A stretch of DNA of 48,858 nt, from the NCBI GenBank assembly GCA_046328715.1, contig JAXLWB010000069.1:1-48858 (forward strand), in the 5' to 3' direction. The DNA is from JAXLWB01 sp046328715 (GTDB lineage Bacteria; Chloroflexota; Anaerolineae; Caldilineales; Caldilineaceae). The translations under genes and the position numbers were made by a program. A model generated the notes under the pieces. That model was not told the DNA's origin. It made no database searches and saw only the letters and a list, made by a program, of their open reading frames with translations. This document shows, piece after piece, positions 26,633-35,548 of the stretch (the stretch's first letter is position 1; every line of letters starts with the position of its first letter).

Positions 26633-29600
26633 ATGTTGCGCGCAAAGTTTCGTGCGATCTCTTCGCTGTTGGTCACAATGTCGATTGTGCTAAGCAGCTT
26701 GTATGCTCCGTTTAGTCAACCGCTGTATGCCGCTGACCAGCAGACCAACGACACGCCAACGACACTGATTGCGACCGATGTCTACAGCTACGATCTGGCT
26801 GCACCCAAAGTTTTCTGGCACACTGGCGTTCCAATCTGCCCACCCGGTCTGGCTGCGGCTGACAATAATGCTGCGAACAGTGCTCAAGCCCAACCTGCAG
26901 CACCGGATCAGGCAAATGGTGATTATAATGAATTGATTTCCCGTATCGCCACCTACGGCGGCATGACCCGGCAACTCTACTCCAAATCGCTCAACTGCGG
27001 CGAGCAGGAGGTCAACTCGAACATTGTAGCAAGCAGCGATTTCATTTATTGGCTTACCAATGGCGGCTTGATGATGCTTTCGACCGACGCCAACGTCGGC
27101 GATGCACCCCAGTTGATGAACGCCCTGGTCAACGGCTATGGCGAACTTTCCAACGCCAGCGATCGAGTTTATTACCTGACTCGTGTCTACAACAACAATA
27201 GCCAAACCTATACTTCGGAAGTCGGCTATGTTCTCAAGTCGAACAATCAGTTGGTTTCGTTTGGCAAATTCGATGGCTACGGCAGCAATCTACAAAACGA
27301 TGGCAAGTATCTCTATTATATGAATAAGGGCAGCCTGATTCGCCTGAACCCTGGGGTAGACAATGGCATCAGCATTGCCAATGGAGTTGGCGGCTACTAC
27401 CCAGAAGGCAATCACCTCACTTTTTGCACGATCAATCCCTTCAAATGCTTCTTTTCCGACAATGTCTATGTGGCCAAAGGCAATAAGGTCTACATTTATA
27501 ACAACCTGACCAATTCACTGGAAACTATTCCGATTTACACCAGCACAGTAGGGAATGCCGAGGTCTACGAACTACGCACTGTCTTTACCACTTTCCTGAG
27601 CGGCAATCTCTTCATTATGGAGCGGCGGCCACTCCCCTGTCCCACCGAACCCTGTTTTACGACCTACAACGCAGTGTTGCTGCGCACCGGACGTTCCGGC
27701 GGAGCTGTCGATGCGCTTTATACCTCCAATAATCCTGCTTTTTCTGCCTACGCCATGTCCCATCTTACCAGCGATGGCACCTATCTCTTTTGGGCCGAAA
27801 ATGGCGGCGTGCAGCGACTCCCCGTCGATGCGGCTGCGCTACCCGTGATCAACATGCGCATTACCGGTGTCGAAGTGACTCAAGGGATTCAAAATCTGAG
27901 CAACAGTGTACTCTTGGTCAAGGGACGACGTACCTTTGTCCGTGTCTATGTCAAGTCCGACGGCAACGCCGTCTCTGGGGTTACTGCATATCTTTCCAAT
28001 GCGAGCCTTGAATTCGGTTCACCTTTGGTACCGGTCAATCCAGTAGGCACCACAATCACGGTGCGCCCCAGCCCCGACCGCAACGATCTCAATCAAAGTT
28101 TTCTTTTTGAGCTGCCCTGGTCTTGGACGAACCAGAACAGTCTTACGATGCGGATTCGCCTGAACCCCTATGGTGTGCCACTAGAGCCAACCTACGATGA
28201 CAACAGCAATACAACGGCAGTGAGCTTTAGTCCTTCACCGAAACTTTCGGCAGAATTCTACCGGCTCAACTACACTATCGGTGGCACCACCTACAGCCCA
28301 CGTATTTTCGACGATGTGCTCAAGACCTATTCGTGGATCATGCGTGCCTACCCAATTGGTGGCTCGGTGGGTACAAACTTTAAACCACGGCTGTGGGATG
28401 TCGCTGGAGGAACCTGGCTGGGCAGCTATGTCAATCGCACCCATCCCGACTGCACCGCAGGCAAGATCGGCGATTCCGATTTGGATCTCTGTGCCAGTTA
28501 CTATACCAATGGCTGGCTCAAGTATTACCGTGATCATGGTTGGGTCCCCAATGTGACTGACTTCTACTATGGTATGATTGCGGATGGTTCGGGCAACTTC
28601 CCACGTGGCCAGGCACTCTACGCCAAGACTTCAGTAGGCCCTTCGGGTACGCCATGCAGCCCCTTCAATTTGGGCTGTGGTTGGGACACCGATGGCAGCT
28701 ACGCCGATTGGTATGCCGGGCATGAAATGGGACATTCATTGGGCCGGGCGCATCCTTCGGCCAGTGCTGCCCTTTGTGGCAACAGTGCTAGCGATCCTGG
28801 CTATCCCTATCCCAATGGCCACATTGGCCCCAACAATGGCAGCATGGAAGGCTTTGATGTGGGTGATCCGACCTTTGGCATCGCTCGCCGTGTCTATCCT
28901 GGCACCAGTTGGAACGATGTCATGAGCTACTGCTCCAACCAATGGATCAGCGACTATACCTACAAAGGCATGTATGACTTTATGATCGCCAATCCCAGTT
29001 TGGTGGCAGATGCTGCAAGCCCGATGATGGTCAATGGTGAATTCCTGTCAGTCGCAGGTGTGGTCAATCCAGCCACGCAAAGTGGCGGCTTCGCAATGGT
29101 TCGTCGCCTGCCAACCGCCGCTGGAACCACCCCTTCGGCCAGCGGTGACTACAGTGTCCGTCTGCTGGGTGGATCGAACAACGTCTTATCCGAAACCAGC
29201 TTTACCCCCAATCCTGCCGAAGATAGTCCGGTGCAAGGTTTCGACCTGGTACTCGACTTTGTCACTGGCACACGGACCGTACAACTGATCCAAAAGAGTG
29301 ACAACAAGGTACTCGCCACCCAATCGGTGAGTGCTCATGCGCCAACCATTGACAATGTAGCCTTGCAAAATGCCTCTGACCCAGTGAGTGGTACGGTTAC
29401 GCTCAGTTGGAATGCCAGCGATGCCGATGGCGATTCGCTGACCTTCGACATCTTCTACAGCCGCGACAATGGAGCAACCCTCCAACCCGTTCAGATGAGT
29501 GTAACAGGTTCGAGCGCACAAATTGACACGGCTACATTGGGCGGCAGTGGCACTGCGATTCTGCGAGTGGTTGCCAGCGATGGGGTCAATACGGCTGAGG

Positions 29601-30316
29601 CTGCCAGTGCCCCGTTCGTGATGGCACCCAAACCACCCCAGCCCTATATTCTCTTGCCAGAGAACAACTTGCATGTTCACTATGGACAGTTGGTGAATTT
29701 CAGCGGTATGGCGTTTGATGTGCAGGATGGCACCGTGGCGGACGCCAATTTTGTCTGGAGGAATGCGAAGGGCGAGACACTGGCCACTGGAGCATTGGCT
29801 TCGATTACCAAGCTACTTGTGGGCCAGAATATTATCACAATGGAAGCGACCAACAGCGCCGGTCAGACAGCCAGCGCCCAGGTAACCGTCTTTGTCGATG
29901 ACGATCTCAATCTGCCAGCCGCAACATTGAGTGCCGCCCCGGACCAGGTGAGCTGGCATGTGACTGCGGACACCACACAACAACAGACAGCCCAGATTAC
30001 TGTGAACAACAGTGGCAGCGGTCAACTTGACTTCACCGCCAGCAGCGATCAACCGTGGCTTACTGTCAGCCCGATCAGCGGCACAGTCAGCGCCGAAGGC
30101 GATCCGATCACCCTCTCGTTCACGGCTGACCCAAGTGGACTGGCCAACAACCAGACCCATGTAGCGCATGTCACCATCGTCAAGCCAGAAAGTGGCAACG
30201 TTACAACGCAAACCGTAACTTCGCTCGTGACCTTGAGCATTGGTGACATCTTCACTGTGCCAGCGCAACAGGAAGTACCAGCACAGAGCGTTTACTTGCC
30301 GTTGATTACCCGGTAA
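26633..30316 (+). CDS. Large secreted zinc metallopeptidase with Ig-like and BACON-like domains
   Basis: ATG 26633 follows AGGAGG closely. The 1,227-residue product has a signal peptide (MLRAKFRAISSLLVTMSIVL, cleavage near LYAA). A beta-propeller-like N-terminal half follows, with repeats such as DFIYWLTNGGLMML, KYLYYMNKGSLIRL and YLFWAENGGVQRL. The zincin motif HEMGHSLGRAH is at 697-707: two His and a Glu, then Gly and a third His, the extended HExxHxxGxxH form. After it come an Ig/cadherin-like module (LSWNASDADGDSLTFDIFYS), a second around PHYGQ-like strands and a BACON-like domain (QPWLTVSPISGTVSAEGDP). The C-terminus is SVYLPLITR, a tail shared with the propeller protein at 37120. It is probably a surface or extracellular protease with a metzincin-type site; substrate unknown. 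It has its own terminator. Confidence 0.85.
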   Translation: MLRAKFRAISSLLVTMSIVLSSLYAPFSQPLYAADQQTNDTPTTLIATDVYSYDLAAPKVFWHTGVPICPPGLAAADNNAANSAQAQPAAPDQANGDYNELISRIATYGGMTRQLYSKSLNCGEQEVNSNIVASSDFIYWLTNGGLMMLSTDANVGDAPQLMNALVNGYGELSNASDRVYYLTRVYNNNSQTYTSEVGYVLKSNNQLVSFGKFDGYGSNLQNDGKYLYYMNKGSLIRLNPGVDNGISIANGVGGYYPEGNHLTFCTINPFKCFFSDNVYVAKGNKVYIYNNLTNSLETIPIYTSTVGNAEVYELRTVFTTFLSGNLFIMERRPLPCPTEPCFTTYNAVLLRTGRSGGAVDALYTSNNPAFSAYAMSHLTSDGTYLFWAENGGVQRLPVDAAALPVINMRITGVEVTQGIQNLSNSVLLVKGRRTFVRVYVKSDGNAVSGVTAYLSNASLEFGSPLVPVNPVGTTITVRPSPDRNDLNQSFLFELPWSWTNQNSLTMRIRLNPYGVPLEPTYDDNSNTTAVSFSPSPKLSAEFYRLNYTIGGTTYSPRIFDDVLKTYSWIMRAYPIGGSVGTNFKPRLWDVAGGTWLGSYVNRTHPDCTAGKIGDSDLDLCASYYTNGWLKYYRDHGWVPNVTDFYYGMIADGSGNFPRGQALYAKTSVGPSGTPCSPFNLGCGWDTDGSYADWYAGHEMGHSLGRAHPSASAALCGNSASDPGYPYPNGHIGPNNGSMEGFDVGDPTFGIARRVYPGTSWNDVMSYCSNQWISDYTYKGMYDFMIANPSLVADAASPMMVNGEFLSVAGVVNPATQSGGFAMVRRLPTAAGTTPSASGDYSVRLLGGSNNVLSETSFTPNPAEDSPVQGFDLVLDFVTGTRTVQLIQKSDNKVLATQSVSAHAPTIDNVALQNASDPVSGTVTLSWNASDADGDSLTFDIFYSRDNGATLQPVQMSVTGSSAQIDTATLGGSGTAILRVVASDGVNTAEAASAPFVMAPKPPQPYILLPENNLHVHYGQLVNFSGMAFDVQDGTVADANFVWRNAKGETLATGALASITKLLVGQNIITMEATNSAGQTASAQVTVFVDDDLNLPAATLSAAPDQVSWHVTADTTQQQTAQITVNNSGSGQLDFTASSDQPWLTVSPISGTVSAEGDPITLSFTADPSGLANNQTHVAHVTIVKPESGNVTTQTVTSLVTLSIGDIFTVPAQQEVPAQSVYLPLITR

Positions 30317-30330
30317 GCAGTCACTGATTT

Positions 30331-30380
30331 CAAGCAACAAAAAAGGAGAGGGCTTGAGCCCTCTCCTTTTTTGTTGCTTG
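30331..30380. terminator. Bidirectional terminator
   Basis: A perfect 24-bp palindrome starts CAAGCAACAAAAAAGGAGAG and ends GAGAGG-complement TTTTTTGTTGCTTG, centred at 30355-30356. GGAGAGGGCT/AGCCCTCTCC is the stem, with an A-run before and a T-run after, so it works in both directions between the convergent metallopeptidase and acyl-CoA dehydrogenase genes. Confidence 0.9.
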
Positions 30381-30382
30381 AT

Positions 30383-31678
30383 TTACTTCAACTCAGTGCG
30401 TGTATACCCCAGGATTTCACGGGCGACGATCAAGGTGTTGATCTGTCCCGTGCCTTCGTAGATGTCATTGATCTTGGCGTCGCGCATCCACTTTTCGACC
30501 AGAGTTTCGGTCGTGTAGCCGCGTGGTCCAAGCAATTCCACTGCCTTTTGCGTGACCCAGGTCACAGCTTTGCCGGCTTTGACCTTGGCCATCGATGACT
30601 CTAGCTTATTGTTCTCACGCGCATCCAACAAAGCGGTTGAGCGCAACGTGAGCAGCCAAGCAGCCTTGAGTTGGGCTTCCATCTCCATGAGATCGGCTTG
30701 CACCGTGGTCAGTGCCCAACGTGGCTTGTCATACTCGATGCGGATGCCTTCTTTGGCCAGCGTGTCACGGGTAAACTCGAAGGCAGCACGACCAATACCG
30801 ATGGCACTGGCGGCCACAATGGGACGAGTGGCATCAAAGGTCTTCATGGCACCCTTGAAGCCCTTGTTTCCTTCGCCTTTCTGTACGCCTGCATCGCCCA
30901 ATACATGATCGGCAGGAATGCGACAGTTATCAAAGATGATAGCAGCAGTATCACTGGCACGGATGCCAAGTTTCTCTTCCACCTTGGCAATGGTGACACC
31001 GGGCGTGTGCGCTTCGACTACAAAGGGCTTCATACCTGCCCGTCCAGCGCTCTTGTCGACCGTAGCCCATACTACGACCAGTCCGTCCGATTCCTCAAGG
31101 GCCAATTTGCCGCTGGTGCAGAAGATCTTCTGGCCGTTGAGCACCCACTCATTGGTGGCGGCATCGAAGGTGGCTGTGGTTTGGATGTTGGAGGTATCTG
31201 AGCCAGCTTGCGGTTCAGTCATTGCCATCGCACCCCATTTGGGTTCGCCTTCGGTGAAACGGCGCAGGAATTTTTCCAGTTGCTCTGGCGTACCCACGGC
31301 CTTGATTGCTGCGCCGCCCAATCCACTGGATGGAATACAGAGATAAACGCCGGCATCTCCCCAACTCAACATCTCGATCATAGTTACCAGGCTAAGGTTC
31401 GCCGTGCTGGCTTTGCCTTCCCCACTCGATCCATTTGTTCCGTTATGACCGTTGGTCTGGCCGTCGCTGGTTTTCTGGGCCTTGCGCAGCGCTGCGTCCA
31501 AATTGGCCTTTTCCATCTTCTGCATCTCCGGCCACATCATCTTCACAAACTTGGTGGGCCGCGCATGCTCACTATCATCCAGTTGGCGACTTTCAGGACG
31601 CATGATATTCTCGGCCACCATTTTGACCTGGTTGAGTTGCTTCTCTATCTGTTCGGGCATCTTGAATTCGATTGCCAT
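30383..31678 (-). CDS. Acyl-CoA dehydrogenase family protein (catalytic-type subunit)
   Basis: Acyl-CoA dehydrogenases oxidise the alpha-beta bond of acyl-CoA with FAD and pass electrons to ETF. The 431-residue protein has AMTEPQAGSDTSNIQTTAT (FAD and substrate contact), GQKIFCTSGKLA, ELLGPRGYTTETLVEKWMRD and the C-terminal YEGTGQINTLIVAREILGY with the catalytic-base position Glu408. A low-complexity insert rich in Asn, Gly and Ser (QTNGHNGTNGSSGEGK, about residues 74-89) lies in the N-terminal helical domain. The stop is three bases from the bidirectional terminator. It is preceded by a second dehydrogenase gene, 21 bases upstream, suggesting an operon and perhaps a mixed enzyme. Confidence 0.9.
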   Translation of the reverse strand: MAIEFKMPEQIEKQLNQVKMVAENIMRPESRQLDDSEHARPTKFVKMMWPEMQKMEKANLDAALRKAQKTSDGQTNGHNGTNGSSGEGKASTANLSLVTMIEMLSWGDAGVYLCIPSSGLGGAAIKAVGTPEQLEKFLRRFTEGEPKWGAMAMTEPQAGSDTSNIQTTATFDAATNEWVLNGQKIFCTSGKLALEESDGLVVVWATVDKSAGRAGMKPFVVEAHTPGVTIAKVEEKLGIRASDTAAIIFDNCRIPADHVLGDAGVQKGEGNKGFKGAMKTFDATRPIVAASAIGIGRAAFEFTRDTLAKEGIRIEYDKPRWALTTVQADLMEMEAQLKAAWLLTLRSTALLDARENNKLESSMAKVKAGKAVTWVTQKAVELLGPRGYTTETLVEKWMRDAKINDIYEGTGQINTLIVAREILGYTRTELK

Positions 31679-31699
31679 AGTTATTCACCCCGTGTTGAA

Positions 31700-32791
31700 T
31701 TACCCCATTGCCATTCCATCCCACATGGCGAAGCCACGTCCGTTGCGCAGCCAGAGTTCGACTGGATGCTCGCGCACATAGCCATGTCCGCCAAGCACCT
31801 GCACGGCAGCATCAGTGACTTCAAGTACCATCTTGTCTGCATATTGCTTGGCAAGGACAGCAGCCTTGGTAGCATCTTCGCCTTGATCGAACTTGTAGGC
31901 GGCTTCCCAAACCATCAGGCGGGTTGCTTCGATTTCGATGCGCATATTGGCCAACATAAAGGCAATGCTCTGGCGTTGGGCAATCGCTTCGCCAAACGCG
32001 GTGCGTTCCTTGGCATAATTGAGTGCATATTCGTGAGCAGCCTGGGCTTGGCCAACCGCCAGCGCGGCTAAGGCGATGCGGCTGACAGTCAGCAGTTGCT
32101 GAACACGGATACCCTTGCGTCCACCGAGGCGACTGGTCGCTGGTACGCGCACATTCTCAAAATCGACAGTGTACACTTCGAGTGCCCGTGCGCCCATCAG
32201 CGTCACGCGTTCCCCTACCTTTACGCCTGGTAGGTTGGCCGGGACAAGAAAGGCCTGCGTCAGACCATTTTCTTGAGCATAGACGAGGAAGAGTTCAGCC
32301 GCTTTGGCAAGCGGGACATAGGTCTTGCGCCCGCTGATGACATACTCTTCTTCTTCCTTAGTGGCTGTCGTGGCAAGTTGGGCAGGATCGAAGTGATAGA
32401 CTGGTTCGATGATGGCAGCAGTAGCTTTGGGGAATTTTTCGGCACAGAAGTTGACGAGGTAGCTCGCCTTTTGATCGCGGCTGCCAAAGAGAGCAATCGG
32501 CAGTGCCACCAGATTGGGAGTAAGCAGGTGCAAGCTGATTCCCACATCGCCCCAGCCCAATTCCTCCAGGTAGAGCGCGCTGGTCAACGCCGAATACTCG
32601 CCAAAACCGCCATACTCGGCATCAATGCTGCCAGGCAAAAGTCCTAACTCCCAACCCATTTGTATCAGTTTGGATGGAATTGCCCTCGACTCTTCCGCTT
32701 GGCGGAAAAGCGGGCGCATCTGTTTCTCAGCAAAACGATGCACTGTATCCACCAGCATTTTCTGTTCTTTCGTCAAGTCAAATGAATACAT
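31700..32791 (-). CDS. Acyl-CoA dehydrogenase family protein (possible non-catalytic partner)
   Basis: The 363-residue protein starts MYSFDLTKEQKMLVDTVHRF at ATG 32791, with ACGGAG just upstream; a longer in-frame start at 32848 has no such signal. It contains the N-terminal helical domain (MGWELGLLPGSIDAEYGGFG), the beta-domain (AAIIEPVYHFDP; ISGRKTYVPLAKAA) and the C-terminal helical domain (ERTAFGEAIAQRQSIAFMLA; VQVLGGHGYVREHPVELWLR). It ends MWDGMAMG: the position of the usual catalytic Glu is Asp358, and the chain stops almost at once. The TEP-type motif of the beta-domain is IIEPV. Known split dehydrogenases form heterotetramers in which one subunit lacks the base; that is the inferred arrangement with the downstream gene. 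Confidence 0.85.
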   Translation of the reverse strand: MYSFDLTKEQKMLVDTVHRFAEKQMRPLFRQAEESRAIPSKLIQMGWELGLLPGSIDAEYGGFGEYSALTSALYLEELGWGDVGISLHLLTPNLVALPIALFGSRDQKASYLVNFCAEKFPKATAAIIEPVYHFDPAQLATTATKEEEEYVISGRKTYVPLAKAAELFLVYAQENGLTQAFLVPANLPGVKVGERVTLMGARALEVYTVDFENVRVPATSRLGGRKGIRVQQLLTVSRIALAALAVGQAQAAHEYALNYAKERTAFGEAIAQRQSIAFMLANMRIEIEATRLMVWEAAYKFDQGEDATKAAVLAKQYADKMVLEVTDAAVQVLGGHGYVREHPVELWLRNGRGFAMWDGMAMG

Positions 32792-33077
32792 AACGGCTCC
32801 GTAATCCGAGTGGCGGGTGACGAGCGGAGGGTAGTAAGTCCTGGGCAACGACCTTCTGCACTAGAACTTCAACCTCGCAGCACGTACAACGCACCACAAA
32901 ATCATCGCGTTTGATGTTAGCGTAAGGAATAAGTGTTTTGTGAGGGTTGCAGTACCGTTGGCTAGAGGTTTATGGTGAATCCACTCTATCCTAATGCCCC
33001 GATGGGGCGCATGCATAGTGACCCGATGAGATTCCAAGGTCGGATTACTGGTGCAATCGGGAATTTACTTCAATAAA
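32792..33077. other. Intergenic region upstream of the dehydrogenase operon
   Basis: No gene was seen. The end near 32800-32950 should carry the operon promoter on the minus strand; I could not fix the -35 and -10 boxes with confidence. Confidence 0.3.
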
Positions 33078-33110
33078 AAAGACGCACAGGCATTTTCTGT
33101 GCGTCTTTCT
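33078..33110 (-). terminator. Terminator of the L,D-transpeptidase gene
   Basis: AAAGACGCACAG (33078-33089) and CTGTGCGTCTTT (33097-33108) form a perfect 12-bp stem with a seven-base loop. On the minus strand it is followed by TTTTATTG, 26 bases past the stop of the gene at 33136. Confidence 0.85.
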
Positions 33111-33135
33111 ATTCTGAGCCAAATCAATTTTGTTT

Positions 33136-34143
33136 TTACTCGTTGATCTCAACCTCGGTGCCTACATCAGCCCAATCGAACAACTCTTTTGCCTCTTCGA
33201 CACGCATATTGATACAGCCATGGCTGACCGGCATACCGAATTCATTGTGCCAGTATGCACCGTGAATGGCGTAGCCGCGGAAGAAATATTGTACATAGGG
33301 TACGTCGGGCGTGTCGTAACCAGGACCGGTCATGCGCGATTTTTCGTAGCGTCGTTGGATTTTGTAGGTCCCAGTGACTGTCTCGGTATAGTACATGCCG
33401 TCAACTTGGCCATTTTTCCTGCCCGTGCTCACCTGAGTGACCATGACAACTTCATCCCCCTGATAGGCTGTCAGCTTTTGCTCACTGAGGTCAATCTCGA
33501 TCCGGCGAGGACCATCAGGCACATCGGTCTTGAGGTGTACCACATCGACTTCCTGGGCGGCCTCGATCTCACTGCGCTTGGCATTACGGCTGATCGGTTC
33601 GGTTGGCTGATAGCCAGAGCCTACTTCAAGCGTGCGCCAGTAATTGTTTGGATCGTAGACGATTGGTTCTTTCGATGCTGGAACCGATTCAACCGGAGGC
33701 TCAACCGACGAGATGGTATCTGCATCTACTCCTTCATCGGGGATAGGCAGCGCAACAGCACCGTTGTTGGTAATTGTGACCGGAGCAAAAAACTCATCGT
33801 ACTGCAACCCGGTATAGGCAACGCGCAGGCGTAAGGTATGTTTGCCATCGGGATAGCGGGACGTGTTGAGCGTGGTGAGTTTGCTCAATTCAGGCAAAGG
33901 TTGATCACTTACTGCAACGAAGGCTGCCTGCTTTTCATCGCCGTCGATCAAAATGTCGAGTTGCCACTTCCGAAACGCTTCGTGATTGGCGACACCAAAG
34001 ATATCGACTGTGCCTCTAACAACAGGCGGAACATTAAAAATCCCATTTGCATCCTGGGCAAACACCGCTTGTGGGTGGCCACCAAACCAGGAGGTGATCA
34101 GAAGGAGCATCCAGGCAAGTTGAAACAGGTTCCGTTTTCTCAT
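33136..34143 (-). CDS. Secreted L,D-transpeptidase (YkuD family)
   Basis: YkuD-type enzymes cross-link peptidoglycan stem peptides through a cysteine thioester, outside the membrane. The 335-residue protein starts MRKRNLFQLAWMLLLITSWF, a signal peptide with cleavage near AVFAQ. An extracellular Ig-like region of about 90 residues (VNTSRYPDGKHTLRLRVAY type) and a Pro/Ser linker precede the catalytic domain (RIEIDLSEQKLTAYQGDEVV; QVSTGRKN). The active-site motif is HGAYWHNEFG then SHGCINM, with the nucleophile Cys310. Start 34143 is preferred over the longer frame to 34197 because the signal peptide begins there. Monocistronic. Confidence 0.92.
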   Translation of the reverse strand: MRKRNLFQLAWMLLLITSWFGGHPQAVFAQDANGIFNVPPVVRGTVDIFGVANHEAFRKWQLDILIDGDEKQAAFVAVSDQPLPELSKLTTLNTSRYPDGKHTLRLRVAYTGLQYDEFFAPVTITNNGAVALPIPDEGVDADTISSVEPPVESVPASKEPIVYDPNNYWRTLEVGSGYQPTEPISRNAKRSEIEAAQEVDVVHLKTDVPDGPRRIEIDLSEQKLTAYQGDEVVMVTQVSTGRKNGQVDGMYYTETVTGTYKIQRRYEKSRMTGPGYDTPDVPYVQYFFRGYAIHGAYWHNEFGMPVSHGCINMRVEEAKELFDWADVGTEVEINE

Positions 34144-34336
34144 GGCAAAAAGATAAATAGTTTTAAGGTTGAATATTTGTAGGTGACACCATAACAAAAT
34201 GAAAAAGGAAGAATAGCAACGACGTTGCCATTTTGCCCTTTGTCACCTACACCAGTATAGCTGCGATTTTACACGAGTCAATTGTACCTAAAAAGTAATT
34301 TGCTTACAAAAGGGTAAATATTAGGGATGTAAATTG

Positions 34337-34396
34337 AGAAGTGGCAGAGTAGCAAAGTCAAATTACTTTTCAACTTTGCCACTCTGCCACTCTTCT
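34337..34396. repeat. Hairpin with GTGGCAGAGT-type arms at the PHP gene stop
   Basis: AGAAGTGGCAGAGTAGCAAA (from 34337) pairs with the arm 34372-34396, whose reverse reads AGAAGAGTGGCAGAGTGGCA. The right arm ends immediately before the stop codon of the minus-strand gene at 34397. Likely terminator or 3' stabiliser for that gene. Confidence 0.6.
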
Positions 34397-35194
34397 TTAA
34401 ATCGCCATGAGACGTGGTTGTCGTTGTTCAAATTGAGTGACGTAGCGAAGTCCGGCACTTTCGGCCACTTCGATGGCGTGTTCAAGCATCATGCCTACGT
34501 TTTCGGGGCGATGAGCGTCGGAGCCCAGGGTGACCCGCTCACCACCCATTTCTGCGTACCAGCGCAAAATTTGCAGCCCAGGTGTCAACTGCTGGGCTTT
34601 GCGGCGAAAGGCCGCAGTATTGAGGTCAAGCGCAATACCCTGGTCAATACAGTTGCGCAGGATCGGACGAATCCACTCTTCGTAACGTGTGGGATCGTAT
34701 TCTCCGTAAACTGAGAAACCAACGCGCACCGGCACATCGAAGTGGCTGAGCACATCAAAGCCACCAATGCGGGTCATTCGTTCGAGTTCTTCGTAGAAAA
34801 GCTGCCAGGCGTGGTCAGCGTTACGTGTTTCAAAGTATTTGGGGTCAAACACCGTTTCCTGGCCGACCCAATGCAACGAGCCAAGGACATAATCGAAGGG
34901 GCAACGCGTTAGCATCGCCTTTGTCTCTGCTTGGAAGAGGTGAGGTTCGCCGACCTCGATACCGGCACGGATCGTTAGTCGCCCCTGAAATTCAGCCCGG
35001 CAACGTTCCAATTCCTGCCACCACGCCTCGGGCTTAAACCAGTCGCGACACTCTTCCAATGGATGAAGGTCATAGTGCTCGGTAAAACCAATTTCGGGAA
35101 TACCTATGTCCACTGCCGCCTGACACATCGAACTCATGGGTGCCTGGCAATCACAGGAAAAGGTAGAATGCATGTGATAATCTTGTGGGATCAT
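34397..35194 (-). CDS. PHP-family phosphatase, histidinol-phosphatase-like
   Basis: HisK-type PHP enzymes dephosphorylate histidinol phosphate in histidine synthesis, although many relatives have other substrates. The 265-residue protein starts MIPQDYHMHSTFSCD with the first metal motif HMHSTFS, followed by GFTEHYD, GIEVGE, YVLGSLHW, LSHFDVPVR and LGSDAHRPENVG, which give the His/Asp/Glu set of the trinuclear metal site. The start at 35194 fits the family N-terminus; the longer frame to 35284 adds unrelated residues. No other his gene is in the window. Its 3' end abuts a repeat-armed hairpin. Confidence 0.85.
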   Translation of the reverse strand: MIPQDYHMHSTFSCDCQAPMSSMCQAAVDIGIPEIGFTEHYDLHPLEECRDWFKPEAWWQELERCRAEFQGRLTIRAGIEVGEPHLFQAETKAMLTRCPFDYVLGSLHWVGQETVFDPKYFETRNADHAWQLFYEELERMTRIGGFDVLSHFDVPVRVGFSVYGEYDPTRYEEWIRPILRNCIDQGIALDLNTAAFRRKAQQLTPGLQILRWYAEMGGERVTLGSDAHRPENVGMMLEHAIEVAESAGLRYVTQFEQRQPRLMAI

Positions 35195-35512
35195 GAAAAG
35201 TCCAGTTCTTGAATGGAGGCGAAAGATTGGCGGGAGGCAATGGTGTAGCGTTTTTTGATCTTCAATCTCAACTCCGGCTCTCAACGCAAAACAATTTTGA
35301 CACTATTGTAGCTGCAAAGGCCATTGCAAAAAAATAAGTAGTCCAATTCCAACGCTTTTGCAATGGTTCCAGCGATTTTGTTGGAATCGTTTCGTTTTGA
35401 ATTCGCCAACGTCGATTTATTTGAAAGCTTCTATCCTTCAGATGTATTTGGTACACAATTTTCAGCATACGTTAACGCTGCCGGCTCTGTTGGTATCTCC
35501 GATTCTCTTCTG
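35195..35512. other. Intergenic region between PHP gene and mnmA
   Basis: A divergent gap with no gene. The mnmA frame stays open to 35363 without a start signal or MnmA-like sequence, so it is not considered coding. Confidence 0.35.
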
Positions 35513-35542
35513 TTACTCTTCTGCGCCAATTGCGAGTACAAT
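35513..35542 (+). promoter_or_regulatory. Possible promoter of mnmA
   Basis: TTACTC (35513-35518), an 18-base spacer and TACAAT (35537-35542). The predicted start of transcription falls at or next to ATG 35549, and no Shine-Dalgarno is present, so the mRNA may be leaderless. Confidence 0.35.
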
Positions 35543-35548
35543 AGAAGC

